A stretch of DNA of 64,000 nt from Opisthocomus hoazin (taxonomy: Eukaryota; Chordata; Aves; Opisthocomiformes; Opisthocomidae), in assembly GCF_030867145.1 (NCBI RefSeq), contig NC_134426.1, forward strand, positions 3,906,001-3,970,000, in the 5' to 3' direction. Below, one piece after another: positions 46,497 to 58,765 of the stretch. The translations under genes were made by a program, and so were the position numbers. How positions within the stretch are numbered: position 1 is the first letter of the stretch; every line of letters begins with the position of its first letter. Under the pieces are notes generated by a model. That model saw only the letters and a list, made by a program, of their open reading frames with translations. It searched no databases and was not told where the DNA came from.

Positions 46497-47180
46497 TCTA
46501 CTCTCTTTTATTGTCATTCCCCTTGGGAGGTGAGACTCCATTATTTCATGGTCATGGCAGTCAAGGCTGACACAGGTTTTAACCTCCATGATTAACTCTC
46601 CCTTCTTTGTGAGTTGTAGATGCATATCAACATCACCATTGTTGATCAATCTCACAGCTGAGCTGTAAAGACCAGTGTCCCAAGCTGGGTCTTGACCAAG
46701 ACCCTCCAGAGACCTCCAGGACAATTTTCATGCTGTTGCGGTCCCCTTCCAGGAAATGCCAAGGTGATTAAAGTCAGCAAAGGGACATTAATTCATTCTT
46801 TATCTCCCACCACAATGTCACCTTTACCAGTTTCTCCTCTGAACCTGATCCATAAGGGCTTACCCAAATAGTTCATCCCATAGAGAAGCTCCACACATCT
46901 AAGCAGCTCCTTCACACTGAGGACACCTCCCTCCTGATCTTTCTGGCCTGTCTCTCCTTCTCATCTGTATCCACCCATCACAGCACCCCAATCATGTCAG
47001 CTGTCTCAGCATGCCTCAGTCGTTCTTCACTCCAGGTGGGATGAAGAGATAGCTTGGGGCCTCCAGCTCCTCCTCCCTGTGCCCCAGGCTGAGGCCACTG
47101 GTGCATGTCTGGGCTGCAGCACCTCAGCTGTGGCCTATCGGGGCGGAGAGCAGACTTACAGAAAGAAACCTGTTACCAAG
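46497..47180 (-). mobile_element. CR1 LINE endonuclease fragment
   Basis: Minus-strand frame with NNGDVDMHLQLTKKGELIME and SLDCHDHEIMESHL, matching the C-terminal CR1 endonuclease. The N-terminal endonuclease region extends to about 47,180 in broken frames. Confidence 0.7.
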
Positions 47181-47445
47181 CGCCCAAGGCCTTGTGTGTG
47201 CAAAGGCTTTGCTTCAGAGCTGAGACATGCTGGAGGGGACGACAGGTGGCAATGTAAAGGAGAAATGAGGTGCCCACAAAGAGAGCAAACCCTGCTTTGG
47301 GCAAGGCCAGGAGAGGGGTATGCTGTCTGCTATGTCTCTGCAGCCCTGGGGGCCTGTGGTGGAGGTGAAGCTGATGTCAGGAAGGAAGGGATGATGTTGA
47401 AAATGTCCTTGGGTGTGGACATCCTGTGATCCAGGCACACCATGA
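47181..47445. other. no gene seen
   Basis: Short unassigned spacer before the next CR1. Confidence 0.4.
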
Positions 47446-48905
47446 AAATCATAGAATCATAGGTTGTAATAGACCTCTAAGATCATCAGGTCCAACCATC
47501 AACCCAACACCACCATGCCTACTAAACCATGTCCCAAAGTGCAATATTCACATATTTTTTGAACATGTCCAGGGATGGTGACTCAATCACCTCTCTGTGC
47601 AGCCTATTCCAACGCCTGACCACTCTTTCAGGAAAGAAACTTTTCCTAATATCTAACCTAAACCTCCCCTGATGAAACTTGAGACCATTGCCTCTCATCC
47701 TGTAACTAGGTACCTGGGAGAAGAGACCAACACCCACCTCACTACAACCGCCTTTCAGGTAGTTGTAGAGAGCAAGAAGGTCGCCCCTCAGCCTCCTCTT
47801 CTCCAGACTAAACAGGCCCAGCTCCCTCAGTCGCTCCTCGTAAGACTTCTTCTCTAGACCCCTCACCAGCCTTGTTGCTCTTCTCTGGACACGCTCCAGC
47901 ACCTCAATGTCCTTCTTGTAGTGAGGGGCCCAAAACTGAACACAGCACTCGAGGTGCAGCCTCACCAGTGCCGAGCAGAGGGCCACGATCACCTCCCTAC
48001 TCCTGCTGGCCACACTATTCCTGACACAAGCCAGGATGCCATTGGCCTTCTTGGCCACCTGGGCACACTGCTGGCTCGTGGTCAGCCAACTGCCGACCAA
48101 CACCCCAAGGTCCTTTTCCACTGGGCAGCTCTCCAGCCACTCCTCCCCAAGCCTGTAGCGTTGCATGGGGTTGTTGTGACCCAAGTGCAGGACGCGGCAC
48201 TTGGTCTTGTTGAACCTCATACAGTTGGCCTCAACCCATGATCCAGCCTGTCCACATGCCTCTGCAGAGCTTTCCTACCCTTGAGCAGATCGACACTCCC
48301 ACCCAGCTTGGTGTCATCTGCAATCTTACTGAGGGAGAGCTCTGTCTTCTCATCCAGATCATTGATAATGATGTTAAACAAGGCTGGACCCAAAACTGAG
48401 CCCTGGGGGACACCACTTGTGACTGACCACCACCTGGATTTGGCACTATTCACCAACACTCTCTGCACTCAGCCATTCATCCAGTTCTTTATCCAGCAGA
48501 GAGTACACCCATCCAAACCATGGGCAGCTAGTTTCTCCAGGAGGATGCTGTGGGGAACAGTGTCAAAGACCTTACGAAAGTCCAGGCAAATAATATCCAC
48601 AGCCTTTCCCTTGTCCACTAGGCGGGTCACCTGGTCATAGAAGGAGATCAAGTTGGTGAAGCAGAACCTGCCTTTCAGGTATCCATGCTGGCTGGGGCTG
48701 ATCCCATGGTTGTCCCTCACATGTCCTGTGAGCGCACTCACAATGAATCACTCCATAATTTTGCCCAGCACTGAGGTCAGGCTGACAAGCCTGTAGCTCC
48801 CAGGATCATTCCTTCCAGCCCTTCTTGTAGATGAGTGTTACAATGGCGATCCTCCAGTCCTCTGGGACTTCCCCTGTCAGCTAGGACATCACTACCAGCC
48901 TGATC
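47446..48905 (-). mobile_element. CR1 LINE, RT and 3' end
   Basis: Minus-strand CR1 of about 1.46 kb with an ATTCTATG tail at 47,446. The ORF2 C-terminus lies at 47,522-48,220, the central RT at 48,217-48,468 ([23 protein letters not shown] with F to I in the usual FADD), and the N-terminal RT at 48,469-48,741 (HGYLKGRFCFTNLISFYDQ). Three frames joined by frameshifts; dead. The subfamily matches 26,808 and 33,285 rather than 31,036. Confidence 0.93.
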
Positions 48906-48979
48906 CATGACTGTACCATCAAAGGGATGGTTAAATGATGGGTGAGAGAAGATCCAGCAGAGTTTGAGAGGGAATGCCC

Positions 48980-51900
48980 TCAAGTGGAGACCCTGCTGTG
49001 ACGTGCTTGGTGTTCATGCACTACCATGCATCCACTGGGTAGAGAAGGGACAGACCTTGCATCACTGCAGTGGTGGGACTCAGTGACTGCACAAAGGCAC
49101 GAAATCTGTGTGAGATGCCCTGGGTGGTGCCTGTCACACAATGACTCTGAAAGAGGATGGGGTTCCTGCATGGGACTTGTACTGTCCATGTCAGATGCAT
49201 GCAGTTGTCCTGGAGAGCCCTGGCACATTCCACAGTCATAGGTGTCTGTAAATGTGAAATAAATGAAGATTCAGCTGCCCTGAATGAGGTTAGGCAATGA
49301 AGGGATGCATATGAGACAAACCCCATCATACTGTTAAGGCCACGTGGACAAAACAGCTGACGGAGAACAGAAAGGGAGAGACTTTGTTCTCCCTGTGCCA
49401 CAGGACTCCATTTGGTCAGGATGATTACATCCATCAGCAGCCCTGGACATAAGGAACATTTAAAGGTTGATTTGTCTTCAAGGTGGGCACTTTCTGTCAT
49501 TGAAGTTGGCCAAAAGGTTTTCCCACCAGCCTCCAGGAAGGTGCCCTCAGACGCTGCCCTGTCTCTTTAAACTGCTCCATCAGAGCTTGTAGTTACCAGC
49601 AAGCATCTTGGTCATCTCTGGAACTAAACCTGTCACCAAGTGTCTGCGTCTGAACATCTTCCTCCTGCTCTCCACCTCCATTAATTACCAAGGGAGCTGA
49701 GAAAAGGATCTGCCATGCAGGAGGCTGTTTTGTGCCAATCTCAATTGAGGCAAGAGGAGTCCCACCTCCTGTGGGTTTTGTGGTGAGCATGAGAGAGACC
49801 TGAGTCCTCAGGACTTCAAACTCAGGATGAGATGCCTCGAATGACTAGGCTCAATCCCTTCCCTCAGCAGGGGCAAATGAGATTCCTTCCTGTCACTTTC
49901 TGGTTGTCCTGTCTTGTGATGGGGCAAGGAAAGGTGATTTTTGTTTCTAACTCTTTCTCTGAGAGGAGAATTGACGCTGTTGAAACTGAGTGTCTCTCCC
50001 CAGCTGAGGGAGGCAACAGGAGTGATTGCTTCAGCCTGTTTCACAGCAAGTTGTCCTGGAGACCAAAAGACACCTCGAGGGAGCCCAGAGTGGGTAAGGA
50101 TATTGCTGCCTTGTGCTGGTCCTGTGCTGCTGATCTGGGCTGGGCTCCTGGGATGGAGGGAACTCCTGGCAAGTGGGCAGCACTTGCAGAGAAACAGCTG
50201 TGCCCAGGAGCAGCTCCTCTGCAAAGCCCAGCAGGGCTGAGGGCACTGCCTGCAGGCAGCGAGGGGAGAGGTGCGAGGTGGACATAGGTTAAAGGCAGTG
50301 CGGGGTGGGAAGACGCTGAGAGCTCACTGAGGGAGAAATTTTCACAACCCATGAAATGGTAAGTCCCTGGAAGCAGGGCAGTGAATCTGCTGCTGCTGGA
50401 GGGATCTCCAAAAGCTGGCACATCCTACAGCCTACAGGATCTTTGTGGAGGATTGTCACAGCTTCTCAAGCCTAGAGGGGGAAGACACCTTCCAGAGAAG
50501 TTTTTCCCTGCCCTGCCATCAGAGGAGCAGGGCATGCTGACTGCCTTCTCCGGAGATTACTGGTAGGATGTTAAGCCAGGTGTGTAGCCAAGTGTGCCCA
50601 GGACGGTCCTCCAGAGCAGGGTCCCTTTACTGCAGGAGTCTGTATGCTGGGGTCAGTGCTCAGCCTGCCCGGGGAGCTCCAGATCGTGCTGTGGGGAGAA
50701 TCTGTGGGTGGAAGAAGGGACCCCCAGTAGGGCAGTGTTTTTCTCCTACCAGGAGACTGCTGCATGGGTCAGCTGCTCACAGCTCCAGTTCACCCCCAGA
50801 ATATTTCCTAAGGCTGACTCAAGAAGAAGGTCATGCGCAGGATTACTGTAAAGATAACAAAAACTTCCTCAATTTGTGTTATCAGTTTCCCTTTTGGAAG
50901 AGGGAGGGCGGTGTAAAAGGGATAAATGGAACAGGAGCTTTCAGCCTTGAAGCAGTCACTGAGATTCCTGAGCCAGTGATCAGTAACTCTGATAGGAGCC
51001 TCCTAAAGCACCCTCAGCCATTCCTCTGCCTATGGACAGCACCAGCATCACCTTTCCTGGACCTACCAGGCTTAGCCTGACCTTTCATTTTCCACCTGCA
51101 AACAGGAACACACACCCAGGCAGTGCCCTGCAAACAGGCAGGTTTCTGTAGGGCCAGGGTGAGTGCACAGGGGTTGGGATGGGGTCTGTGAGTGCTGTAA
51201 TGGAAAAGACATGGGAGAGTGAAACATCTTTCAGGAGGAAAATTTCCAGGCAGCAGATATATCATCAGGGAAGGAGCAGAACAGAAAACCAGATATGATG
51301 GGAGGGAGAAATCATAAAACTCTGCATCATCCCCTCCAGTGCAGAGCCCTTCCTCTGAGTAAGCCCCCTTGCCTTCTCTCCCACCCAGCACAGCCTCTGC
51401 CCTCAGGGCTGAGGTCTCCAAACCATGAACCACCTCCTCTGCAGCAGAGCTCCAGCAGAGCCAGGGGGCAGCTCTCCAGCCACATCTCCATTTCTCTGCT
51501 GCAGATGACAGGGGCTCAGAGCTCAACTGCCCGGCAATGTTGGTGTCTGGGAGGGGACGTGCCCAGCTGGGTATGGGTAACGCTGTGCTGAGGGCGTGGC
51601 TGCCTCTGCCCTGGCTTCTCTCAGACACCCTATTGCTGGATATTTGCTTGTTTCTCCTCTTGTCTGTGTTATTCCTATTGTTGTTTCATTGTTGTCGTCA
51701 GCTTCGTTAGGGAGCTGGAGTTTCAGCTGTAGGGTCACAGACTGATCTTGTGGGTCCTTTCCTGCAGGCGTGTCCGTGGGAACAAGTGCCCCAACTTTCA
51801 TCTCCCCTGTGGGGCTGTGGTCAATGCAGTCTGTGGGGCTGGAGGATCAGCTGCTTTTCCCTTCATCAGATGCTATTGTTAGGACACTTGGCTGTCTCCT

Positions 51901-52745
51901 TGAGGTGTACTTCCAAGCTCTGAGCTGCCCTCTACAAAGTGAACTTCTCTCCTCACAACCTTTTATTATCTAAAAGCCCCACGGAGAAGCACAGAGATGC
52001 TACAATGGAGGAAATGCTGTTGGGTTGGTGAAAGGAGCCATGAGTGTCCTTGGCTAGAAGTGAGGTGCTGAGACCTTTAGAAAGAGTGAGACATTTAGCA
52101 GTCTGCACTGAATCCCTCTGTTTTCAGTAACGTCTGGTTATTTTTCAGGGTAATGCAGCAGTGTGATCACCTTCCATCTCACAAAGAACAAGCCCAGGGC
52201 AGGTCAGAAGAAGTCAGAGGGACAGACCAGCTGCCCTCACTCTGCATTAAGCCAGAAGCAATTTCATATGCCTCACCAGTGTCCCTCTCTTCTCCCTGAG
52301 TGCAGCAGAAATGCTGAAGGTGTCTGAACTCCAAGAAAACTCCCCAGGTAAGCTGGGGGAGCTTTATGAACCCCAAACTTCTCCAACTTTTCTCTGTTAT
52401 TGCCGTTCCTAGCACTGAGAGTGCAGAGGCTGACAAGGTGATTTTCTGTGAGGAGCGGTTTCATCTGACCAAGTCAGACACCAGGATAGACCCCTGACAC
52501 CACTACTCCCATGAGCTCCTTGCTGCATAGCAGGGCAGACTCCTCAAAAGGCGGAGGACAGAGGTCCTGCTCCTTACAGTACCTTCAGCCAGCACCAACC
52601 AGACCTCGAACAAGGAAGCTGAAGGAAGTTCTCATTGAAAATGAATGGAAAATGCTCAGAAGTTCAGCAGTATTAAAGTTCTAGGAGTATGGCTTTGCAT
52701 TTCCAATGACAATTCTCCTCTAACACTTTATTGATTCTTCCTCTA
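48980..52745 (+). repeat. OR-associated duplication unit, direct copy
   Basis: The 5' flank of the OR at 52,746. It is homologous to 36,376-39,330 in inverted orientation and to about 60,900-63,990 in direct orientation; for example, GGGACAGACCTTGC at 49,048 recurs at 60,982. Its right end has a pyrimidine tract and TGACAG before GATCCCATGCCC, the probable splice acceptor of the OR exon. Other open frames are not supported. Confidence 0.75.
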
Positions 52746-53711
52746 ATGACAGGATCCCATGCCCAAAGGAAACACCTGTCCAACAGCAGCTCCATCACCC
52801 AGTTCCTCCTCCTGGCATTCGCAGACACACTGGAGCTGCAGCTCTTGCACTTCTGGCTCTTCCTGGGCATCTACCTGGCTGCCCTCCTTGGAAAGACCCT
52901 CATCATCACCTCTGTAGCCTGTGACAACCACCTCCAAACTCCCATGTACTTTTTCCTCCTCAACCTCTCCCTCCTTGACCTGGCATCCATCTCTATGACT
53001 GTCCCCAAAGCCATGGCCAATTTGCTCTGGGACACCAGGACCATCTCCTATGCAGGATGTGCTGCCCAGCTCTTTTTGGTTTCCTTCTTAGTAGTAGCAG
53101 AGCATTGTCTTCTGACCATCATGGCCTATGACCGATACATTGCCATCTGCAAACCCCTGCACTACAGGACCCTCCTGGGCAGCAGAGCTTGTGTCCACAT
53201 GGCAGTAGCTGCCTGGAGCAGTGGCTTTCTCAATTCTCTGCTGCACACTGCCAATACATTTTCAATTCCTCTCTGCCACGGCAATGCTGTGGATCAGTTC
53301 TTCTGTGAAATCCCCCAGATCCTCAAGCTCTCCTGCTCACACTCCTACCTCAGAGAAGTTGGGCTTCTTGGGTTTAGTGTTTCTTTATCTTTTGGGTGTT
53401 TTGTTTTCATTGTGCTGTCCTATGTGCAGATCTTCAGGGCCGTGCTGAGGATCCCCTCTGCACAGGGACGGTACAAAGCCTTTTCCAAGTGCCTCCCTCA
53501 CCTGGCTGTGGTCTCCCTGTTTTTCAGCACTGCAGTGTTTGCCTACCTGAAGCCTCCCTCCATCTCTTCCCCATTGCTTGATCTGGTGATTACAGTGCTG
53601 TACTCAGTGGTTCCTCCAGCAATGAACCCCTTCGTTTACAGCATGAGGAACCAGGAGCTCAAAGACGCCCTGAAGAAGCAAATTCAATCTGTAGTATTTC
53701 AACAGCAATAA
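52746..53711 (+). CDS. olfactory receptor, family 14-like, start codon altered
   Basis: An uninterrupted seven-helix OR frame ending TAA at 53,709. All hallmarks are present: SNSSSITQF with an N-glycosylation site, PMYFFLLNLS, MAYDRYIAICKPLHY, KAFSKCLPHLAVV and NPFVYSMRN. The codon matching the paralogues' initiator Met is CTG at 52,776 (L-SNSSS instead of M-SNSSS), which would give 311 residues. The only upstream in-frame ATG is at 52,746 (321 residues), but it overlaps the splice-acceptor-like ATGACAG, so it may be intronic. Either CTG initiation, the upstream ATG or loss of function is possible. AATAAA is at 53,891, about 180 nt after the stop. Closest relative in the window: the OR at 35,452-36,375. 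Confidence 0.85.
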   Translation: MTGSHAQRKHLSNSSSITQFLLLAFADTLELQLLHFWLFLGIYLAALLGKTLIITSVACDNHLQTPMYFFLLNLSLLDLASISMTVPKAMANLLWDTRTISYAGCAAQLFLVSFLVVAEHCLLTIMAYDRYIAICKPLHYRTLLGSRACVHMAVAAWSSGFLNSLLHTANTFSIPLCHGNAVDQFFCEIPQILKLSCSHSYLREVGLLGFSVSLSFGCFVFIVLSYVQIFRAVLRIPSAQGRYKAFSKCLPHLAVVSLFFSTAVFAYLKPPSISSPLLDLVITVLYSVVPPAMNPFVYSMRNQELKDALKKQIQSVVFQQQ

Positions 53712-53890
53712 GGTGCCACATCTCTTCACAAGTGGTTTCCAACATATCTAGGGAACCTCCTGTGCTTTGGACATTTTACCTGTGACAATTCTGCTTCTCA
53801 AGAACCGTGAACCCAGCTTGTCTGACAGAGTTACCTTTGCATATGTGTCTGGCACAGTGTAAAAGGTGCCCTCCCATGCCATGTCTCTGT

Positions 53891-53896
53891 AATAAA
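53891..53896 (+). terminator. poly(A) signal AATAAA
   Basis: Canonical hexamer 180 nt beyond the OR stop codon at 53,711. Confidence 0.5.
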
Positions 53897-54539
53897 CCAG
53901 GATTTTCTAAATGCCAGTGTCTCCAGGCTTTGCTCTCTTCCCAAAGCTGAGGTCAGGAAAAAGCTGAAAATATTCTCCCCATGAGGCTGTGCTGCTGTGC
54001 TGGGGTTCTCCATGCACTGAGGGGAGGAGTATATGGGGTGATATGTTAGGGAATAGGACTAGAGTGAGCTTTCACTGGTGTCCTCCCTGTTCAGCCCTAT
54101 CCAGCACCAGCCACTCACCAAAGGTTTATGTGTGAGCTTTTCTGCACAGCCTCTTTGCTCCTCCCGCTGGGTTCAGTGCCTGCACAGGGGGAACAACCAG
54201 CCCTTCTCGACCTCTCTCCTTGTACAGACCCTGGCAGACTTCAGAGCAGGGATGTCTGCTAAACCCCACCTGGGATGCAGATAGGGCTGGATAGGTTCCA
54301 CAGCCTGTGGGAGGCTGTTTCAAGTAGGAGGAACAGAAGGGGAACAGGGTACAAAGGGATGTACTGCAGATCATGAGAGGCAAGCTGCTCCTCACACCGA
54401 ATACACCCTTCCCCATGCTGCACCTGAACACTGCAGCCATTGGACCATGTGTGGGACAGCAGGGCTGGGCTGGGACAGGCCAGGGAACTGACAGGGGCCA
54501 CTAAGCACCACTTGCCACGGGGTGACCACCTGGAATTTG
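53897..54539. other. no gene seen
   Basis: Sequence downstream of the OR; no supported feature. Confidence 0.4.
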
Positions 54540-54990
54540 TGGCTGCAAGGAGTCAAGAGCAAAGGGAAGAGATTCAGATTTCACATCTCCAGGAATAGTA
54601 CTGACGAGCTGGAGTGGGTTTAGCAAAGGTTCCCCAGGACAGCCATGGACTGGAGAGCATTGCCTGTTAGGAGAGGCTGAGGGAGCTGGGCTTGTCAAGC
54701 CCAGAGAAGGGATGGCTGAGGCTGACATCATCCCAGCCTGCCAGTACTTACAAGGAGATCATGGAGAATACAGACCCATCTCTTCAACAAGATTCATGGT
54801 GAGAAGACAAAATTCAGTGGGAGGAAGGTGAAAGAGGAGAGGTTCAGTCAGGACAGAAGGACAAGATTTTTCCCCAGGAGCTCATCCAAGTGCAGGAACA
54901 GGTCACCCAGAGAAGCTGGGCAGTCTCTGTCCCTAGGAGTTTCAAACTTGGACTGAAGCAAGCATTGAACTACTTGGTCTGACCAATTTT
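54540..54990 (+). mobile_element. ancient CR1-like 3' end
   Basis: GAGAGGCTGAGGGAGCTGGG, then TTTTTCCCCAGGAG, then CACCCAGAGAAGCTGGGCAG, then CTACTTGGTCTGACC: a diverged plus-strand CR1 end. All frames are broken. Confidence 0.55.
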
Positions 54991-55489
54991 CAGACAGGTT
55001 GCGTTGAAGATTTCCTTATGTCCCATCCAGCTGCAGTTGTCTTCAATTCCTGCGACTATGGGCCCTGTTTCTAACAGGAGCAGAGCAGAGGTCTGTGGGG
55101 CTTGAGTCCTTCTGTGCTGTAAGGGACCATTTACACCAACATCTAAACAGGGGTAGAGAGGCTGACACCTCAGTGTGACTTGCTCTGGGCAAAGACTGAG
55201 AAGTGCCAGGCAAAGAAGTTTTGGGACACATAGGGCTCTTTGCAAGACACCAAATGATCTATTTTTAATACCTTTAGGTTTTTCAGATGTCATTTAATGA
55301 CAATGAAAATTTCTGCAAGATTAACTGAAAACAAAGATCTAAAGCAAGAAATATGTCAACACTTCTCAGCTTTTTTTCAGTCTTTAGGTGTATTTTGTGA
55401 CTTACTTCTATTACCAATACTGTGTCTCTTATTTCATCTCCCTCATCATTCAGGAGTTGCTACCACTCCAGATCCAATGGCCACGTCTA
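54991..55489. other. no gene seen
   Basis: Unassigned spacer. Confidence 0.4.
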
Positions 55490-56228
55490 AGCATATCTTC
55501 TCAGCAGACTTACATCAGTACAGAGTAGGAGCTGACCTGCTGCAAGGCAGCTCTGTGGAGAGGGACATGGGTGTCTTGATGGACAACAAGTTGACCATGA
55601 GGCAGCAGTGTGCCCTGGCTGCCAAGAAGGCCAATGGGATCCTGGGGTGCATTAAGAAGAGTGTGACCAGCAGGTCAAGGGACGTTCTCCTCCCCTGCTA
55701 CTCTGCCCTGGTGAGGTCCCATCTGGAGTACTCTGTTCAGTTCTGGGCTCCCCAATTCAAGAAAGATGAAGAGCTACTGGAGACAGTCCAGCGGAGGGCT
55801 AAGAGGATGGTGAGGGGACTGGAACATCTCTCCTACGAGGAGAGGCTGAGGGGGCTGGGCTTGTTCAGCCTGAAGAAGAGAAGGCTGAGAGGGGACCTTA
55901 GAAATGCCACTAAATATCTGCAGGGTGGGTGTCAGGAGGATGGGGCCAGACTCTTTTCAGTGGTGCCCAGCGACAGGACTAGGGGCAACGGGCACAAACT
56001 GAAGCACAGGAAGTTCCGTCTGAACATGAGGAAGAACTTCTTCCCTCTGAGGGTGACGGAGCACTGGAACAGGCTGCCCAGGGAGGTTGTGGAGTCTCCT
56101 TCTCTGGAGATATTCAAGACCCTCCTGGACGTGTTCCTGTGCAGCCATCTCTGGGTGTCCTTGCTTTGGCAGGGGGGTTGGACTAGATGTCCCACAGAGG
56201 TCCCTTCCAACCCCTACTATTCTGTGAT
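55490..56228 (+). mobile_element. CR1 LINE 3' end
   Basis: Plus-strand CR1 from [19 protein letters not shown] through [19 protein letters not shown] to the end at ACTATTCTGTGATT. It is 5'-truncated within the RT C-terminal region. The element is still open and lies inside a 420-codon frame (55,297-56,559) that starts and ends in flanking DNA, so that frame is a CR1 read-through and not a host gene. Confidence 0.93.
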
Positions 56229-58365
56229 TGTGCTAAAGGCAGGAAGAAGACGTGAATTATTGTGGAATAGGTTGAGTTTCGAATTCGAGGCAGCAGAAGG
56301 AGGACGTGCATTCCAGTGCTGGGATGTGGAGAGCAATAGCAGATCCAAGCAAGTTTGTGGCTGTGACATCTTGCGTGCTAGAGAAGCATTAACAGGGTGT
56401 TGGAAAAAAGCAGTTGCTGGGAAACCGAGAGGCATTGGCATACCCCCAGGTAAACACAGCTTTTTGTTTGAAGCAACAGTGAATGAGAACAGAGGGACAT
56501 CAGGAAAGCTTGGGAGATCCGAGGGTCAGAGTGAGGTGGGGAAATGGGGCAGTAGCTAAAGTCTGCAAGGAAACAAGCACAGGCATAGGACAGTGTAACA
56601 CAGCCTGTGGTGGGGATGACCAAGGGCCTTGGTGTGGCTGGGACCACCCCCTGACAACACAAATGAGGTCTTCTTCCTTTTGGCTATGGCTACTCTCCCT
56701 TCCACTGAGGCCCATGAGAAGAGACCAGTGCCTTACAACCCCAGGGCATTGTTGGCTCCTCACTCACCCCTACAGAGCCTGGGAGGTTTCCCATTGCTCT
56801 CCTGCACTGAACATTCCACACCCCACATCACACTGCTCCAAAGAAAAGCCACGAACAGGCTGTGAGGCAACAGACCCCCATGCCCAGGGGATGGGGATCA
56901 GAGCTTGGCTGTCCTGCTTTGCAAAAGACGTCAAGGCCTTCCACAGCCACACTCCACATCTGATTTTCCACCTGTAACCAGTGCCTCTGACTTCTTGCTT
57001 CACCCTGGGGGATGCATCAGGGATGGTCACCTCTTCCTGTAATTCCTTCCACTATCCCTTTGCAATGATGGTCCTCAGTGGGGCATGCCGACATCCTTAG
57101 AAACTTGAACGTCTGCTGATGAATTTTACTTCTCTAGAGACTTGTTCTCTGGGAAGAACTTCGCTTGAAGTTCTCAATTTTTCTGTGGTTAACTAAAGAG
57201 CTTTCAGGAGCGAAAGTCAAAGTGAAAAAACAACAATAAGAAAAGATTTTTCCCCCTTTTTTTGGATTCTTTACACGTTACTTGGTGTCAGCAATCTCCA
57301 TCTCATAATAATCCTGAGCTTCTCCTAAAGCAGTCTGAATATATATGAAAATAAAGGCCCTTTGTTTACGACAATCAAGTAGTCTTTGTCCCTTCCCCCA
57401 ACCCCACCATTTCCCTCATCAAACACCTGGGACTTCAAGAAGCCTTGTTCCAATCTCAGCTTCCTCCCCTTAAGGCTGTAGATACAGGTCTCAGCCTGTT
57501 GGCACAAACTCCCACCTGTTTTACTTGGAGAACGAGCTGCGTGTAGACACAGAAGGCTTTTTCTTAATGGTCAACAAATAAAAAGAAAAAGGCATGATTT
57601 AAAGAAAAAAAAAAATCATTCCTCTGCTTTATATTAAATCCGCTTTACCCCTACTGAAGTGCACTTTCCACAACAGATAACCTTAGACCAACAGAAAACA
57701 CCTTCTGTGTCAAGCACAGACCCCAAGATCCCCCCGAACACTGTCCCCTGTCCCAGACTCTGTCGATATTTCTTCTTTGCACACAACAAGCTGCCCACTA
57801 AAGTCACAAGCTCCCTCAATTCATAGGGCGAAGAAAGGAGAAGTGCTCTCTTTTGCACAGCCAAATCTGCACTAATCCCAATATTTTGAGGTTACAGGGA
57901 CTTTACCAAGTGTACCCTGCAGCATCTACCACCACTCATTTCTTTATTTTCTGCAGGGTAAACTACATGTGTCTCCAAAGTAGGGGAAGGCAGAGAACAG
58001 AGTTATCTCATCTGGTGTTGGACACCTTGCACTCAATTGCCCAGGCTTCCCTTTCTAGTCAAGAGAAAAAAATCAGCTCTCTTAAACGGAGATGCCTTGG
58101 GCTTCCCTGCCTGGCCACCAGCTCCTCCTCCACGTATGCTCCTATAGGACCTGGGTCACATTTCCCAGTCCCACGTGGGGTCTTCAGCTACTTCAGGGTG
58201 TCTTGGAGGCAGTGCCCACCTCTGTGTGGGCAACTGAATCAACCCCCAAATGAAGACGTCAGGTGCATAATGGCATATCACTATGGGCCTCCAAGTGCCA
58301 AACCCCAAGTAAGGCCCGGAGCAGAGGGGTATCAAGAGGCCCAAGTCACACCCAAGTAAAACAAA
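56229..58365. other. no gene seen
   Basis: About 2.1 kb without a recognised gene or repeat. Short A-rich runs occur near 57,600. Confidence 0.4.
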
Positions 58366-58765
58366 ATGACTCCTATTTTCAAGAAGGAATTAAAGGAGGA
58401 CTCAGGGAAAGACAGGTTGGTCAGCCTCACCTCAGCCTCCACTAAGGTGAAGGAGCAGCTAATCCTGTCAACCATTTCCAGGTACAGGAAGGACAAGAGA
58501 GTCATCAGGAGCAGTCAGCCTGGCTTCACGAAGGGGAAGTCATTTTTAGCTGACCTTATAACCTTCTCCAATGACATGACTGGCTTGGTAGATGAAGAGA
58601 GAGGAGTGGTGATTTGCCTGTATTTCAGAAAATCTTTCAACACTGTCCGCCTATGATATCGTCATATAGAAGCTGTTAAAATCTGGACTGGATGAGAAGA
58701 AAGAGAGGTGGACTGAAAACTTGCAGGCCTAGAGAGTGGTGATCAGTGGCATGAAGTCTAACCAT
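58366..58765 (+). mobile_element. old CR1 RT fragment
   Basis: Plus-strand text MTPIFKKELKEDSGKDRLVS, then QPGFTKGKSFLADLITFSND, then FRKSFNTVRL matches the N-terminal RT of CR1 (compare [20 protein letters not shown] at 32,400). It meets an opposite-strand CR1 piece at about 58,765. Confidence 0.75.

Noticed and set aside
55297-56559. 420-codon frame as a novel fusion gene
   Set aside because: It begins and ends in non-coding flanks and its core is CR1 ORF2; open by chance read-through.
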